From Octadecabacter sp. (GTDB lineage: Bacteria; Pseudomonadota; Alphaproteobacteria; Rhodobacterales; Rhodobacteraceae): a DNA stretch of 6,133 nt. Below the pieces are notes generated by a model. That model was not told the origin of the DNA. It did no database searches and saw nothing but the letters and a program-made list of their open reading frames with translations. The position numbers and the translations under genes were made by a program. Of this stretch, positions 1-5,960 are shown piece by piece; position 1 is the first letter of the stretch, and each line of letters starts with the position of its first letter. The DNA lies in NCBI GenBank assembly GCA_003533975.1, contig DQCL01000159.1:264-6396 (forward strand), in the 5' to 3' direction.

Positions 1-809
1 CCGGAACCTGTACCGCCGGACACGATGATGTTCAGTCGTGTGGACACGGCGGCCTGCAAGTAAGCGGCCATTTCCTCGGTGAAGGCACCAAAGTTCACGA
101 GATCGTCGATCCCGAGCTTGTCCTTCTTAAACTTACGAATGGAAACGAGGGACCCGTCCACCGCAACAGGTGGAACCATGGCGTTGAAACGTGAACCATC
201 CTGCAAGCGCGCATCGACATATGGGTTAGATTCATCAACACGACGACCCACGGCGGAAACGATTTTGTCGATGATCCGCAACAAGTGCTTTTCATCCTTA
301 AACGTCACGTCCGTCAGTTGCAGCTTACCATCGCGTTCCACAAAGATCTGCTGCGGGCCGTTCACGAGAATATCGTTCACAGTTTCGTCTTGCAGCAGCG
401 TTTCGAGTGGGCCGAGGCCTTTGACCTCGAAGAATAGCTCTTTTGTCAGCGTCTGGCGTTCTTCGCGGTTCAAAACCACGCCCATTTCGTCCAAGGATTC
501 TTGGGCGATAGACTGGATTTCAGCTTGCAAGTCCTGATCGGTCGCGTTGTCGAGGGCCGCGAGGTTCAGGTTATCCAAAAGCGCTTTGTGCAATTCCAGC
601 TTAATGTCGCCGAGACGCTCTTTGCGCTTCTTTTCTTTGTCGCCAGCGGCCGCAACCGCCTGAACTGGTGCTGCTTTCATGATCGACTTGCGCGGCGCCT
701 CTGGTGCGGCTGATGGCAATTCGGTGACATTGCTTGCGTCGGCATCTGACGCTGGTGCGCCAGTCGCCTTCGCAACCAAAGGGTCTGCTTTTTTGTACTT
801 AGAGAACAT
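1..809 (-). CDS. cpaF: CpaF/TadA-type pilus assembly ATPase, 3' part missing
   Basis: This is the cytoplasmic secretion ATPase of the type IVb (Flp/Tad) pilus, which hydrolyses ATP to drive pilin polymerisation. The frame is open from the ATG at 809-807 to the window edge, giving 269 codons. A basic, Ala-rich leader (to about residue 65) precedes the family's N-terminal region. Family signatures seen are GLGPLE (about 131-136), VNDILVNGP (about 144-152), a DARLQDGSRFNA stretch (about 199-210), VSIRKF (about 222-227) and IIVSGGTGS (261-269). The last is the start of Walker A and is cut before its lysine. Walker B and the C-terminal half lie outside the window; CpaF proteins are usually near 450-500 residues. 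GGAG at 820-817 sits 7 bases before this ATG. A competing ATG at 813-811 hits a stop after four codons. cpaE ends 12 bases upstream, so the two are probably co-transcribed and translationally coupled. Identity is certain at family level. Confidence 0.95.
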   Translation of the reverse strand, partial: MFSKYKKADPLVAKATGAPASDADASNVTELPSAAPEAPRKSIMKAAPVQAVAAAGDKEKKRKERLGDIKLELHKALLDNLNLAALDNATDQDLQAEIQSIAQESLDEMGVVLNREERQTLTKELFFEVKGLGPLETLLQDETVNDILVNGPQQIFVERDGKLQLTDVTFKDEKHLLRIIDKIVSAVGRRVDESNPYVDARLQDGSRFNAMVPPVAVDGSLVSIRKFKKDKLGIDDLVNFGAFTEEMAAYLQAAVSTRLNIIVSGGTGS

Positions 810-821
810 TCATTCTCTCCT

Positions 822-2090
822 TTATGCGGTTGCGGCAATGTCGGCCGAATTGACCTCGTGCACGGATTTAGCAAGCTTCGCGATCTCTTTACGCAGCGGG
901 TTCTTTGCAATGCCTTCCGCCATTGGAACACCGTGATCGGCGTTCTGGGCGATTGCCTTGCCGCCATCAGGCAGTTGCACCTCGATGGAGATGCCAAGGC
1001 TTTCTGCAAGGCGCTTAATTCGGCTTTTGCCATTCAGATCTGTGAATTTCGGGGCGCGGTTCAAAACAAAACGGAGCTTCTCGAACGGCAGCTGCTCACT
1101 CTGGAGCGCGCGTTTGATGCGGAGCGTGTTCTGTGCCGACCGCATGTCCAATTCAAGCATCGCGAAATATACGTGCGCCTTTTGCAGCACGATTTCAGAC
1201 CACTCAACCATCGTCATCGGCATGTCGATGATCACGTAGTCGAAGTTCGTGCGTGCCATTTCAATGATGCGCTCAATATCTGCTGGCGACAGCAGGTCCA
1301 GGGGGATCAAATCTGTTGGTGCTGTCAAAACCTGTAGTTTCTGCTCAAACGAAAGCAGGGAATGCATGAAGCTTTCGTTGTCCATGCTTTCAGTGTCTTG
1401 CAGCATCTCGAAAACTGACTCGCGGCGCGGAAGGTCCAGATAGGTCGATACGGAGCCGAACTGGAAATCGAAATCGAGGATACAAACCCGCGGGCTTGGC
1501 TGGGAATCAACGCCTTTGACTTTGGGCGGTTCCATGTTTGCGAGTTCCCAAGCAAGGTTCACAGCCAAAGTCGTGGCACCTGTGCCGCCGGACATGCCCT
1601 GAATCGGGATCACGACGCCGTTGTGGTCGCCAGTGGCCTTGAGTTTGTTCTGAATTTCAGGAGCGACCGGTGCCGGTTCCGGTGGTGTTAAAACACGATC
1701 AATCGCTTGTGCAAGCTCACCTTCAGGAAGCGGGTAGGGGACGAATTCGTCACCCCCGTCGCGTAGTAATCCATGCAAAGATGCAGGGGATACGCCTTCA
1801 GCGATCAGTAACACCTTGATATTGCGCTGTTTTGCGGCGCGGACGATTTCAGAGATGACGGACAGATCGCCTTCATCTTCTTCGTCCAATGCGATTGCAA
1901 TGAATTCTAGGTCGGTCGCTTCGGGCTGATCAAGAAACGGCAATGCATCCCCAAACCCCAAATCACCCCAGCTTTCACCAAGGCAAGTTTCCATGTCTTC
2001 GATCAGCAGATCAAAGTTTTGCACATCACGGCTGACCGTGCACGCGGTGATCGGTTGCGGCTCAGGCTGTAACATATTCGAACTACTCAT
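822..2090 (-). CDS. cpaE: CpaE/TadZ pilus localisation ATPase-like protein
   Basis: A 422-residue CpaE/TadZ protein, a MinD/ParA-related factor that localises the Tad pilus machine at the inner membrane. Residues about 15-135 form an atypical receiver-like domain. It has an acidic strand end (IALDEEDEGD, 67-76), but YPLP (119-122) stands where true receivers have Lys-Pro, so phosphorylation is doubtful. A Pro/Ala-rich linker (about 136-148) leads to the MinD-like domain. This has a deviant P-loop SGGTGATT (167-174), an ILDFDFQFG strand (204-212) and a Walker B strand YVIIDMP (285-291). The P-loop has Ala where the GK[ST] lysine is usual and lacks the signature lysine too. The ATG at 2090 is preceded by AGAGGACGAGAAGG, a loose ribosome binding site. 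The next ATG (residue 6) has none. It follows a 267-base gap containing a terminator, so it probably begins its own transcript with cpaF. The family assignment is firm; active hydrolysis is uncertain. Confidence 0.93.
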   Translation of the reverse strand: MSSSNMLQPEPQPITACTVSRDVQNFDLLIEDMETCLGESWGDLGFGDALPFLDQPEATDLEFIAIALDEEDEGDLSVISEIVRAAKQRNIKVLLIAEGVSPASLHGLLRDGGDEFVPYPLPEGELAQAIDRVLTPPEPAPVAPEIQNKLKATGDHNGVVIPIQGMSGGTGATTLAVNLAWELANMEPPKVKGVDSQPSPRVCILDFDFQFGSVSTYLDLPRRESVFEMLQDTESMDNESFMHSLLSFEQKLQVLTAPTDLIPLDLLSPADIERIIEMARTNFDYVIIDMPMTMVEWSEIVLQKAHVYFAMLELDMRSAQNTLRIKRALQSEQLPFEKLRFVLNRAPKFTDLNGKSRIKRLAESLGISIEVQLPDGGKAIAQNADHGVPMAEGIAKNPLRKEIAKLAKSVHEVNSADIAATA

Positions 2091-2108
2091 TGCCTTCTCG
2101 TCCTCTTA

Positions 2109-2138
2109 CACAATTCAACGGCGCGCCAATTGTGCGCC
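2109..2138 (-). promoter_or_regulatory. Overlapping inverted repeats in the cpaE leader
   Basis: CACAATT (2109-2115) and AATTGTG (2128-2134) form a 7-bp inverted repeat around the 8-base palindrome GGCGCGCC (2120-2127). GGCGC (2120-2124) can alternatively pair with GCGCC (2134-2138). The structure ends just upstream of the loose cpaE ribosome binding site, 19 bases from the ATG. It may be an operator or a leader hairpin. I found no convincing -35/-10 pair in the surrounding gap (2091-2309). Confidence 0.35.
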
Positions 2139-2309
2139 ATTTCTGTCCTATGGCCCCAAATGCAAGTCGCACTGAGTCCTCTGTCAGGTGTGTTTATCTT
2201 GAGGAAAGGGGGCAGGAATGGGGCCACAACTGCCCATTTGTGCGGTATTTGGCGACGGTAACGTTTAAATCGGAGGGTTGTTTCCAAATCTTAATCGAAC
2301 ATTGAAATG

Positions 2310-2334
2310 AAAAAGGGCCCCGAAAGGGCCCCTT
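2310..2334 (-). terminator. Intrinsic terminator after the OmpA lipoprotein gene
   Basis: Read on the minus strand, AAGGG pairs with CCCTT, there is one central G-G mismatch, then CCC pairs with GGG around a TTTC loop, followed by a run of five T. It starts 24 bases after the stop codon at 2358. It should end the cpaC-ompA transcript and separates it from cpaE. Confidence 0.8.
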
Positions 2335-2357
2335 AAACGCGGTACTTGGTTGAGTTA

Positions 2358-3032
2358 TTAGGTGCCGCCGGGGTTGAAATCGCCACCACCGCCGCCGCCG
2401 CCAACAACCGTAGTGGGCGCGGTCGCACTTGTGACGTACTCGCGGAAAATGATTGCGCCGTATTGCCCGTCCATCACAGTCTGGTGCGACTGAACAAAGC
2501 CGGACACCTCTGTCACGGTGCGGCGATTGCGACGTTCCTGACCTTCGGTCACGATCAATGGCTGCGTTTCGCCAAAGGAAACAACCGCTTCAAGACGGCT
2601 GCGATCAATGCCCTGACTTGTCAGGTAAAGAACGGCGGCCTCTGCGCGGCGCAGTCCCAAACGGCGGTTATACGCTGTTGAGCCAACCAAATCGGTGTGG
2701 CCATAGACCTTAAAGCGCACTTCCGGGAACTGACGGATCCATGATGCCTGCTGTTGCAGGGTCGCACGTGCCGTGCCGTCCAAAACCGTGGAATTGAACG
2801 GGAATGTCACCATCGTGTTCACTTCATCCGTGAAACGGCGGTTCATGTTGATCATGAAGCCCGACTGACCCGAATGGACCTGAGTATTGTTCATGGTCGC
2901 GTTGCCAAAGTAGCCCGTATCAATTTCGGACCCAGCCTCGCGTGTGTTGAAGTCGCGCCACTGCGCAGTGGTGCCACCAGTGCAACCCGTTAGGGCAAGC
3001 ACTGCTGCTGTCAAAGCTGCTGTTGTTTTCAT
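2358..3032 (-). CDS. OmpA-family peptidoglycan-binding lipoprotein of the tad locus
   Basis: A probable outer-membrane lipoprotein of 224 residues. The N-terminus is a lipoprotein signal peptide with hydrophobic core and lipobox LTGC (Cys17 would be the +1 residue). Residues about 75-180 are an OmpA-like domain. It has GHTDLVGS (111-118) and NRRLGLRRAEAAVLYL (122-137), which match the peptidoglycan-binding helix signature including the Asp and Arg that grip diaminopimelate in OmpA. ERRNRR (166-171) follows. The C-terminus carries seven consecutive glycines (211-217) and ends DFNPGGT. I chose the ATG at 3032, with GGGA nine bases upstream, because it gives a normal signal peptide. An in-frame ATG at 3050, directly after the cpaC stop codon, has no ribosome binding site. 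It lies 18 bases after cpaC and before a terminator, so it is probably co-expressed with the secretin. Inferred role: anchoring or piloting the secretin at the peptidoglycan, in the position held by CpaD in Caulobacter-type loci. Confidence 0.88.
   Translation of the reverse strand: MKTTAALTAAVLALTGCTGGTTAQWRDFNTREAGSEIDTGYFGNATMNNTQVHSGQSGFMINMNRRFTDEVNTMVTFPFNSTVLDGTARATLQQQASWIRQFPEVRFKVYGHTDLVGSTAYNRRLGLRRAEAAVLYLTSQGIDRSRLEAVVSFGETQPLIVTEGQERRNRRTVTEVSGFVQSHQTVMDGQYGAIIFREYVTSATAPTTVVGGGGGGGDFNPGGT
2382..2402 (-). repeat. Polyglycine-coding triplet repeat in the OmpA lipoprotein gene
   Basis: Seven successive glycine codons (five GGC and two GGT) encode residues 211-217 of the lipoprotein. 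The triplet unit can expand or contract without shifting the frame, so it could vary tail length between strains. Confidence 0.7.
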
Positions 3033-3050
3033 TGCCCCGATTCCCATCAT

Positions 3051-4475
3051 CTAGTCCAACACGTAGCCATATGAACCACTGAAGTCCTGTCGTGCAACCT
3101 CACCGGCGCCGCCTTGTTGTGGTGCGTTTTCTGCGGCAACACGGCCAAAGAGGAACAAGTCACGTTCGGTAGGCGGACGCACGCGGTCCGTTGGGAGCGC
3201 AAGGGCTTCGCCACGGGTCGGCGTAACTAGGTGCGGCGTTACGATAATAACCAGCTCGGTTTGTTGGCGGCTATATTCAGCGGACCGGAACAATGCGCCA
3301 AGAACAGGGATGTCACCCGCCCAAGGAACCTGACCGGACAGATCAACAAAGTCGTCAGACAAAAGCCCAGCGATTGCGAAGCTTTCACCGTCACGCATTT
3401 CAACGGTTGTTGATGTTTCGCGCGTTTTGAACGCTGCGATGTTAAAGCCGTTCTGAGAAAAGCCGTTGGCTGGATCAATCGAACTCACCGAAGCCTTCAG
3501 TTCAAGGTTGATGATATCGCCATCAATAACGCGCGGAATAAAGAACAACTCGATGCCGAACGGCTTATATTCAACGGTTACAGCGCCTTCGTTCTGCGAA
3601 ATTGGTACAGGATATTCACCACCGGCGAGGAAGCTGGCCTCTTGGCCGGAAAGGGCCGTCAGGTTGGGTTCTGCAAGTGTGCGAACAACACCGCGGCTTT
3701 CGAGGGCTTCCAAGAGGATGCCAACTTCGACGCCACCAGCGTTGAAACCAAACAGGAATGCACCTGCGTTATCGTTGCCTCCTGGTGTTGTGCCGCCAAG
3801 CGCCAATGTTTGCGCAACAGAGCCAACAGTTGTGCCGGTCCCGGCTGATAGGCCAAGATCGCCGCCCAAAGTGTCGCCACCCAAGGAAAGGGAGGAGCTG
3901 AGGGATTTTGAAACGGAACGCTGCATTTCAGCGAAACGTACGCGCAACATGACTTGCTGCGTCCCGCCAACACTCATGAGGTTGGAAACGCGGTCAGGTG
4001 CATAGCGATTGGCCAGTTGCAGCGCGCGATCGAGGCGCGCAACGGATGAAACTGTGCCAGAAAGAACGATACCGTCGTTCGCAGTGCGAACTTCGATGTT
4101 TTCACCCGGCAAAATCTGCTCAAGGCGTTCTTTGAATTCTGCAATGTCTGGAGTGACGTGGACTTCGACGTTGGTAATGAGGCGCCCGTCACCCCCCAGA
4201 AGGGTCAGTGTGGTGCGACCGGGTTCCTTACCCAGAACATAAATCGTGCGATCCGAAAGCGACGAGATGTCAGCAATCGTGGGGTTCGCAATCGAAAGTT
4301 CAGTAAATGGAACATCGCTCTCTACGACTACGGCACGGTTCATCGGCACGTTGAGCGCGCTAGAAGGGGCGCCCCGCATGACCTGAAGCGTCTCAGCTGG
4401 AAGCTGAGCCGGAAGGTTCGTAAACGTAAGAGCCAACCCAGTCAGGGCTGCCTTGATAAATCTATTTTGTGTCAT
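3051..4475 (-). CDS. cpaC: CpaC/RcpA secretin, outer-membrane pore of the Tad pilus
   Basis: A 474-residue secretin that forms the outer-membrane channel through which the Flp pilus exits. Starting at the ATG 4475-4473, residues 1-28 read as a Sec signal peptide (basic start MTQNRF, hydrophobic stretch, cleavage near LPA). Residues about 35-107 match the N-terminal pilus/secretin domain, and about 108-170 a BON-like domain. A Gly/Ser/Thr/Leu-rich stretch spans 187-245. The secretin core follows with RTLAEPNLTALSG (265-277), the signature VPWAGDIPVLGALFRS (383-398) and ELVIIVTPHLV (407-417). The protein ends GYVLD and has no cysteine. The open frame extends 30 codons further, to an ATG at 4565, but that extension would bury the signal peptide. 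AGAGG nine bases before 4475 supports the shorter form. The stop is followed almost directly by the OmpA lipoprotein. A 294-base leader with hairpins precedes it, so it may be regulated separately from cpaB. Confidence 0.95.
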   Translation of the reverse strand: MTQNRFIKAALTGLALTFTNLPAQLPAETLQVMRGAPSSALNVPMNRAVVVESDVPFTELSIANPTIADISSLSDRTIYVLGKEPGRTTLTLLGGDGRLITNVEVHVTPDIAEFKERLEQILPGENIEVRTANDGIVLSGTVSSVARLDRALQLANRYAPDRVSNLMSVGGTQQVMLRVRFAEMQRSVSKSLSSSLSLGGDTLGGDLGLSAGTGTTVGSVAQTLALGGTTPGGNDNAGAFLFGFNAGGVEVGILLEALESRGVVRTLAEPNLTALSGQEASFLAGGEYPVPISQNEGAVTVEYKPFGIELFFIPRVIDGDIINLELKASVSSIDPANGFSQNGFNIAAFKTRETSTTVEMRDGESFAIAGLLSDDFVDLSGQVPWAGDIPVLGALFRSAEYSRQQTELVIIVTPHLVTPTRGEALALPTDRVRPPTERDLFLFGRVAAENAPQQGGAGEVARQDFSGSYGYVLD

Positions 4476-4496
4476 TGTGACTGCCTCTAATGCCAC

Positions 4497-4518
4497 GCCC
4501 GAAGCGGGCTTTTGCCCG
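4497..4518 (-). promoter_or_regulatory. Three-arm alternative hairpin in the cpaC leader
   Basis: Three 5-base arms lie in series: GCCCG (4497-4501), CGGGC (4505-4509) and GCCCG (4514-4518), spaced by 3 and 4 bases. The middle arm can pair with either neighbour but not both. The set ends about 10 bases before the AGAGG ribosome binding site of cpaC (start 4475). The layout resembles a small switch or attenuator; no function is shown by sequence alone. Confidence 0.4.
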
Positions 4519-4636
4519 TCATTAGATTTAACTTGCGCCAAATTGGCATTTTTTGCAAGAATCAATGTGTTGGGGGGCTTTGTTTATGTGGGTAACTCGC
4601 AACAGGTGGGCGATATGGCTTTCATTTATACTGAAA

Positions 4637-4666
4637 CAGACGCCCACGGCATGGCCAGGGCGTCTG
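4637..4666 (-). terminator. Hairpin between cpaB and cpaC, possible weak terminator
   Basis: A perfect 9-bp inverted repeat (CAGACGCCC at 4637-4645, GGGCGTCTG at 4658-4666) has an inner GGC/GCC pairing around ATG. On the minus strand only a short TTT tract follows, so termination would be weak or Rho-assisted. It lies about 104 bases after the cpaB stop and 160 before the cpaC start. It could instead be a stabilising or processing structure within one cpaB-cpaC transcript. Confidence 0.5.
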
Positions 4667-4769
4667 CTTGGTTGAAGTTGGGTTTGTGCAATTTGTAGAT
4701 CCCTGCGAGCGAGACACATACAGATTGAATATCCCAAATCAGTTGGTTGGCTGTTTCCGAGAGGTCAGC

Positions 4770-5627
4770 TTAGTTTGTGCAAGGGATCTGAATGTCGATC
4801 ACTTCGGCACCGCGGCGAGTACGAATAGAACATTCTTGTTCCACTAGGGTCTCAGGTGCTGGTGCCTGTTGAACAATTCCAAGGAGGCTGGCCTGATCGA
4901 CTTCGATCGCACCAGAAACGGTGTCATCCGTACGCCCGACAAGTGACAGTGACAGGTTGCCGGTTGCTTGTGCTTGGGCGAGTGCTGCGACTTGGTTTGG
5001 TGAAACCTGTACTGTTACAGTCCGAGCAATCGTCGCACCCGTGCGGCCGCTTTCGGAGGTTTGGTCGACGGCGACCAATTGGACACCTTCTTCGATCAGC
5101 TTCGTAACTTCGCTGTTGTTGCCGTTCCCGACACCCTGAACGCGCCCGGTCCAATAGACATCAACGCGGTCACCCGGGTTAAGGAAGCCAGAAACGCCAG
5201 AGGACACATCAACCTTAATCGTGAAGGCACGCATACCGCGGGCGAGAAGGGCGCTGATACCAGCGACTTCACCCGGTTCCGTTACCTTAGCAGCCAAGAT
5301 GACCTCATTTGGTTCCATCTGGCGTGTTACAACGCGGAATTCTTCTGGACCTTCAGAGAACAGTTCCTCTTCGGTGCGAAACGCGCCTTCTGGGAGAAAG
5401 GGCTCAGCGTACTTGATCACAACGACATCTTCCGCCGTGATTTGTTCACCGTGTTCCATGATACGATTAACTGCATAGACGTCCACAGTGGGGACGGCTT
5501 GTTCTAAAGCTGCGCGTTGCAGATTTAGATTGTTGTTTTGTTCCTGAAAATACCCTTGCACCATATAGATGGCAAAGCCTGCCAGGCCCATGCCGGCGAT
5601 AAGGACAAGTCCGAATACTGCTCGCAT
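4770..5627 (-). CDS. cpaB: CpaB/RcpC pilus assembly protein
   Basis: A 285-residue CpaB/RcpC protein, an inner-membrane-anchored periplasmic partner of the CpaC secretin. One N-terminal membrane segment (about residues 3-23) is followed by a polar Gln/Asn-rich stretch. A SAF-like domain (about 46-115) contains NRIMEHGEQITAEDVV and the acidic EEELFSEGPEEF. The conserved CpaB core follows, with RGMRAFTIKVD (130-140) and the family motif GFLNPGDRVDVYWT (147-160). Its only two cysteines (266 and 283) bracket the C-terminal tail and could form a periplasmic disulfide. AAAGGA lies 6-7 bases before the ATG at 5627, so the start is well supported. Upstream, an intrinsic terminator separates it from the pilin gene, so it either has its own promoter in the about 65 bases between or depends on read-through. 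Downstream there is no gene for about 294 bases. Confidence 0.94.
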   Translation of the reverse strand: MRAVFGLVLIAGMGLAGFAIYMVQGYFQEQNNNLNLQRAALEQAVPTVDVYAVNRIMEHGEQITAEDVVVIKYAEPFLPEGAFRTEEELFSEGPEEFRVVTRQMEPNEVILAAKVTEPGEVAGISALLARGMRAFTIKVDVSSGVSGFLNPGDRVDVYWTGRVQGVGNGNNSEVTKLIEEGVQLVAVDQTSESGRTGATIARTVTVQVSPNQVAALAQAQATGNLSLSLVGRTDDTVSGAIEVDQASLLGIVQQAPAPETLVEQECSIRTRRGAEVIDIQIPCTN

Positions 5628-5642
5628 TGTCTTTCCTTTCGG

Positions 5643-5662
5643 AGTTTGTGCCAGTTTGTTCC
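5643..5662. repeat. Tandem 10-base repeat in the cpaB leader
   Basis: AGTTTGTGCC (5643-5652) is followed immediately by AGTTTGTTCC (5653-5662), with nine of ten bases identical. It lies between the pilin terminator and the cpaB start codon, where a cpaB promoter or operator would have to be. A GTGCC...GGCAC inverted repeat overlaps it. Confidence 0.35.
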
Positions 5663-5690
5663 GGCACGGTTTTATTTGTTTCTAGAGTGC

Positions 5691-5721
5691 AAAAAGAATG
5701 CGGCATCTTTGTGCCGCATTC
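5691..5721 (-). terminator. Strong intrinsic terminator after the pilin gene
   Basis: A perfect 10-bp stem (GAATGCGGCA at 5696-5705 with TGCCGCATTC at 5712-5721) encloses a 6-base loop. On the minus strand it is followed by five T (5695-5691). It lies 40 bases after the pilin stop and about 65 bases before cpaB, so it should limit read-through from the pilin into the assembly genes. Confidence 0.88.
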
Positions 5722-5760
5722 ATGTCTATGCTAGGGAGTTTCCCTGGATCTAGGCGCGGT

Positions 5761-5946
5761 CTAGTGCTCTATGGTTTCATAGGAGCCCAACAATGCCCCG
5801 AGGCTCGTTGATTTATCTGTCGCGCCAGCAGCGATTATTGCGATTAGGGCGACGGCCAGGCCGACGATGGCAGCCATAAGCACGACCAAATCGACAGTGG
5901 CAGCGCCTTCTTCACGCGCCCGGAATGATTTTATAAGCTGTAACAT
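5761..5946 (-). CDS. flp: Small Flp-like type IVb pilin
   Basis: A 61-residue Flp-like prepilin, the likely major fibre subunit. A short charged leader (MLQLIKSFRAREEG, 1-14) is followed by AATVDLVVLMAAIVGLAVAL and a further hydrophobic run to about residue 41. The layout is that of a type IVb prepilin: polar leader ending in Gly14, then a continuous hydrophobic helix, then a short polar tail. The expected cut is between Gly14 and Ala15. The usual Glu-Tyr at +5/+6 is Asp-Leu here, a departure from the classical Flp motif that I believe is common in this bacterial group. GGAG five bases before the ATG supports the start. It is followed by a strong intrinsic terminator, consistent with abundant single-gene expression. 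An alternative is a minor pilin, with the main flp gene elsewhere. No prepilin peptidase gene is seen between it and cpaB. Confidence 0.85.
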   Translation of the reverse strand: MLQLIKSFRAREEGAATVDLVVLMAAIVGLAVALIAIIAAGATDKSTSLGALLGSYETIEH

Positions 5947-5960
5947 GGTGGCTCCAATCG

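Noticed and set aside
79..537. A 152-codon plus-strand open frame opposite cpaF.
   Set aside because: cpaF is open and highly conserved on the other strand through this whole stretch. The plus-strand product is Ser/Thr/Arg-rich with no motif.
858..1337. A 159-codon plus-strand open frame opposite cpaE.
   Set aside because: The minus-strand frame carries the conserved MinD-like motifs. The plus frame shows no domain and is rich in residues expected from antisense reading.
2151..2226. An 8-bp inverted repeat TGGCCCCA (2151-2158) and TGGGGCCA (2219-2226) with a 60-base spacer.
   Set aside because: It has GC-rich arms and a long spacer, with no T tract or start codon nearby. It may be chance, so it is not called as an element.
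3466..4005. A 179-codon open frame on the plus strand, opposite cpaC.
   Set aside because: It is antisense to conserved secretin sequence, its translation is low in recognisable structure, and no ribosome binding site stands out. It is a shadow of the real gene.
4476..4565. An N-terminal extension of cpaC by 30 codons, from an ATG at 4565.
   Set aside because: It would put a polar stretch ahead of an obvious signal peptide and run through the leader hairpins. The ATG at 4475 has a ribosome binding site.
4624..4629. TATAAA on the minus strand as a -10 box for cpaC.
   Set aside because: No acceptable -35 hexamer lies 16-18 bases upstream, and that space is the hairpin arm. It is too weak to annotate.
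4528..4737. A possible 69-codon gene with a TTG start, on the minus strand between cpaB and cpaC.
   Set aside because: It has a rare start, no clear ribosome binding site, no membrane or domain pattern, and it spans the 9-bp hairpin. It is most likely non-coding leader.
5733..5745. A short palindrome AGGGA-GTT-TCCCT just after the pilin stop.
   Set aside because: The stem is only 5 bp with no T tract on the minus strand. The much stronger terminator next to it explains transcript ending.
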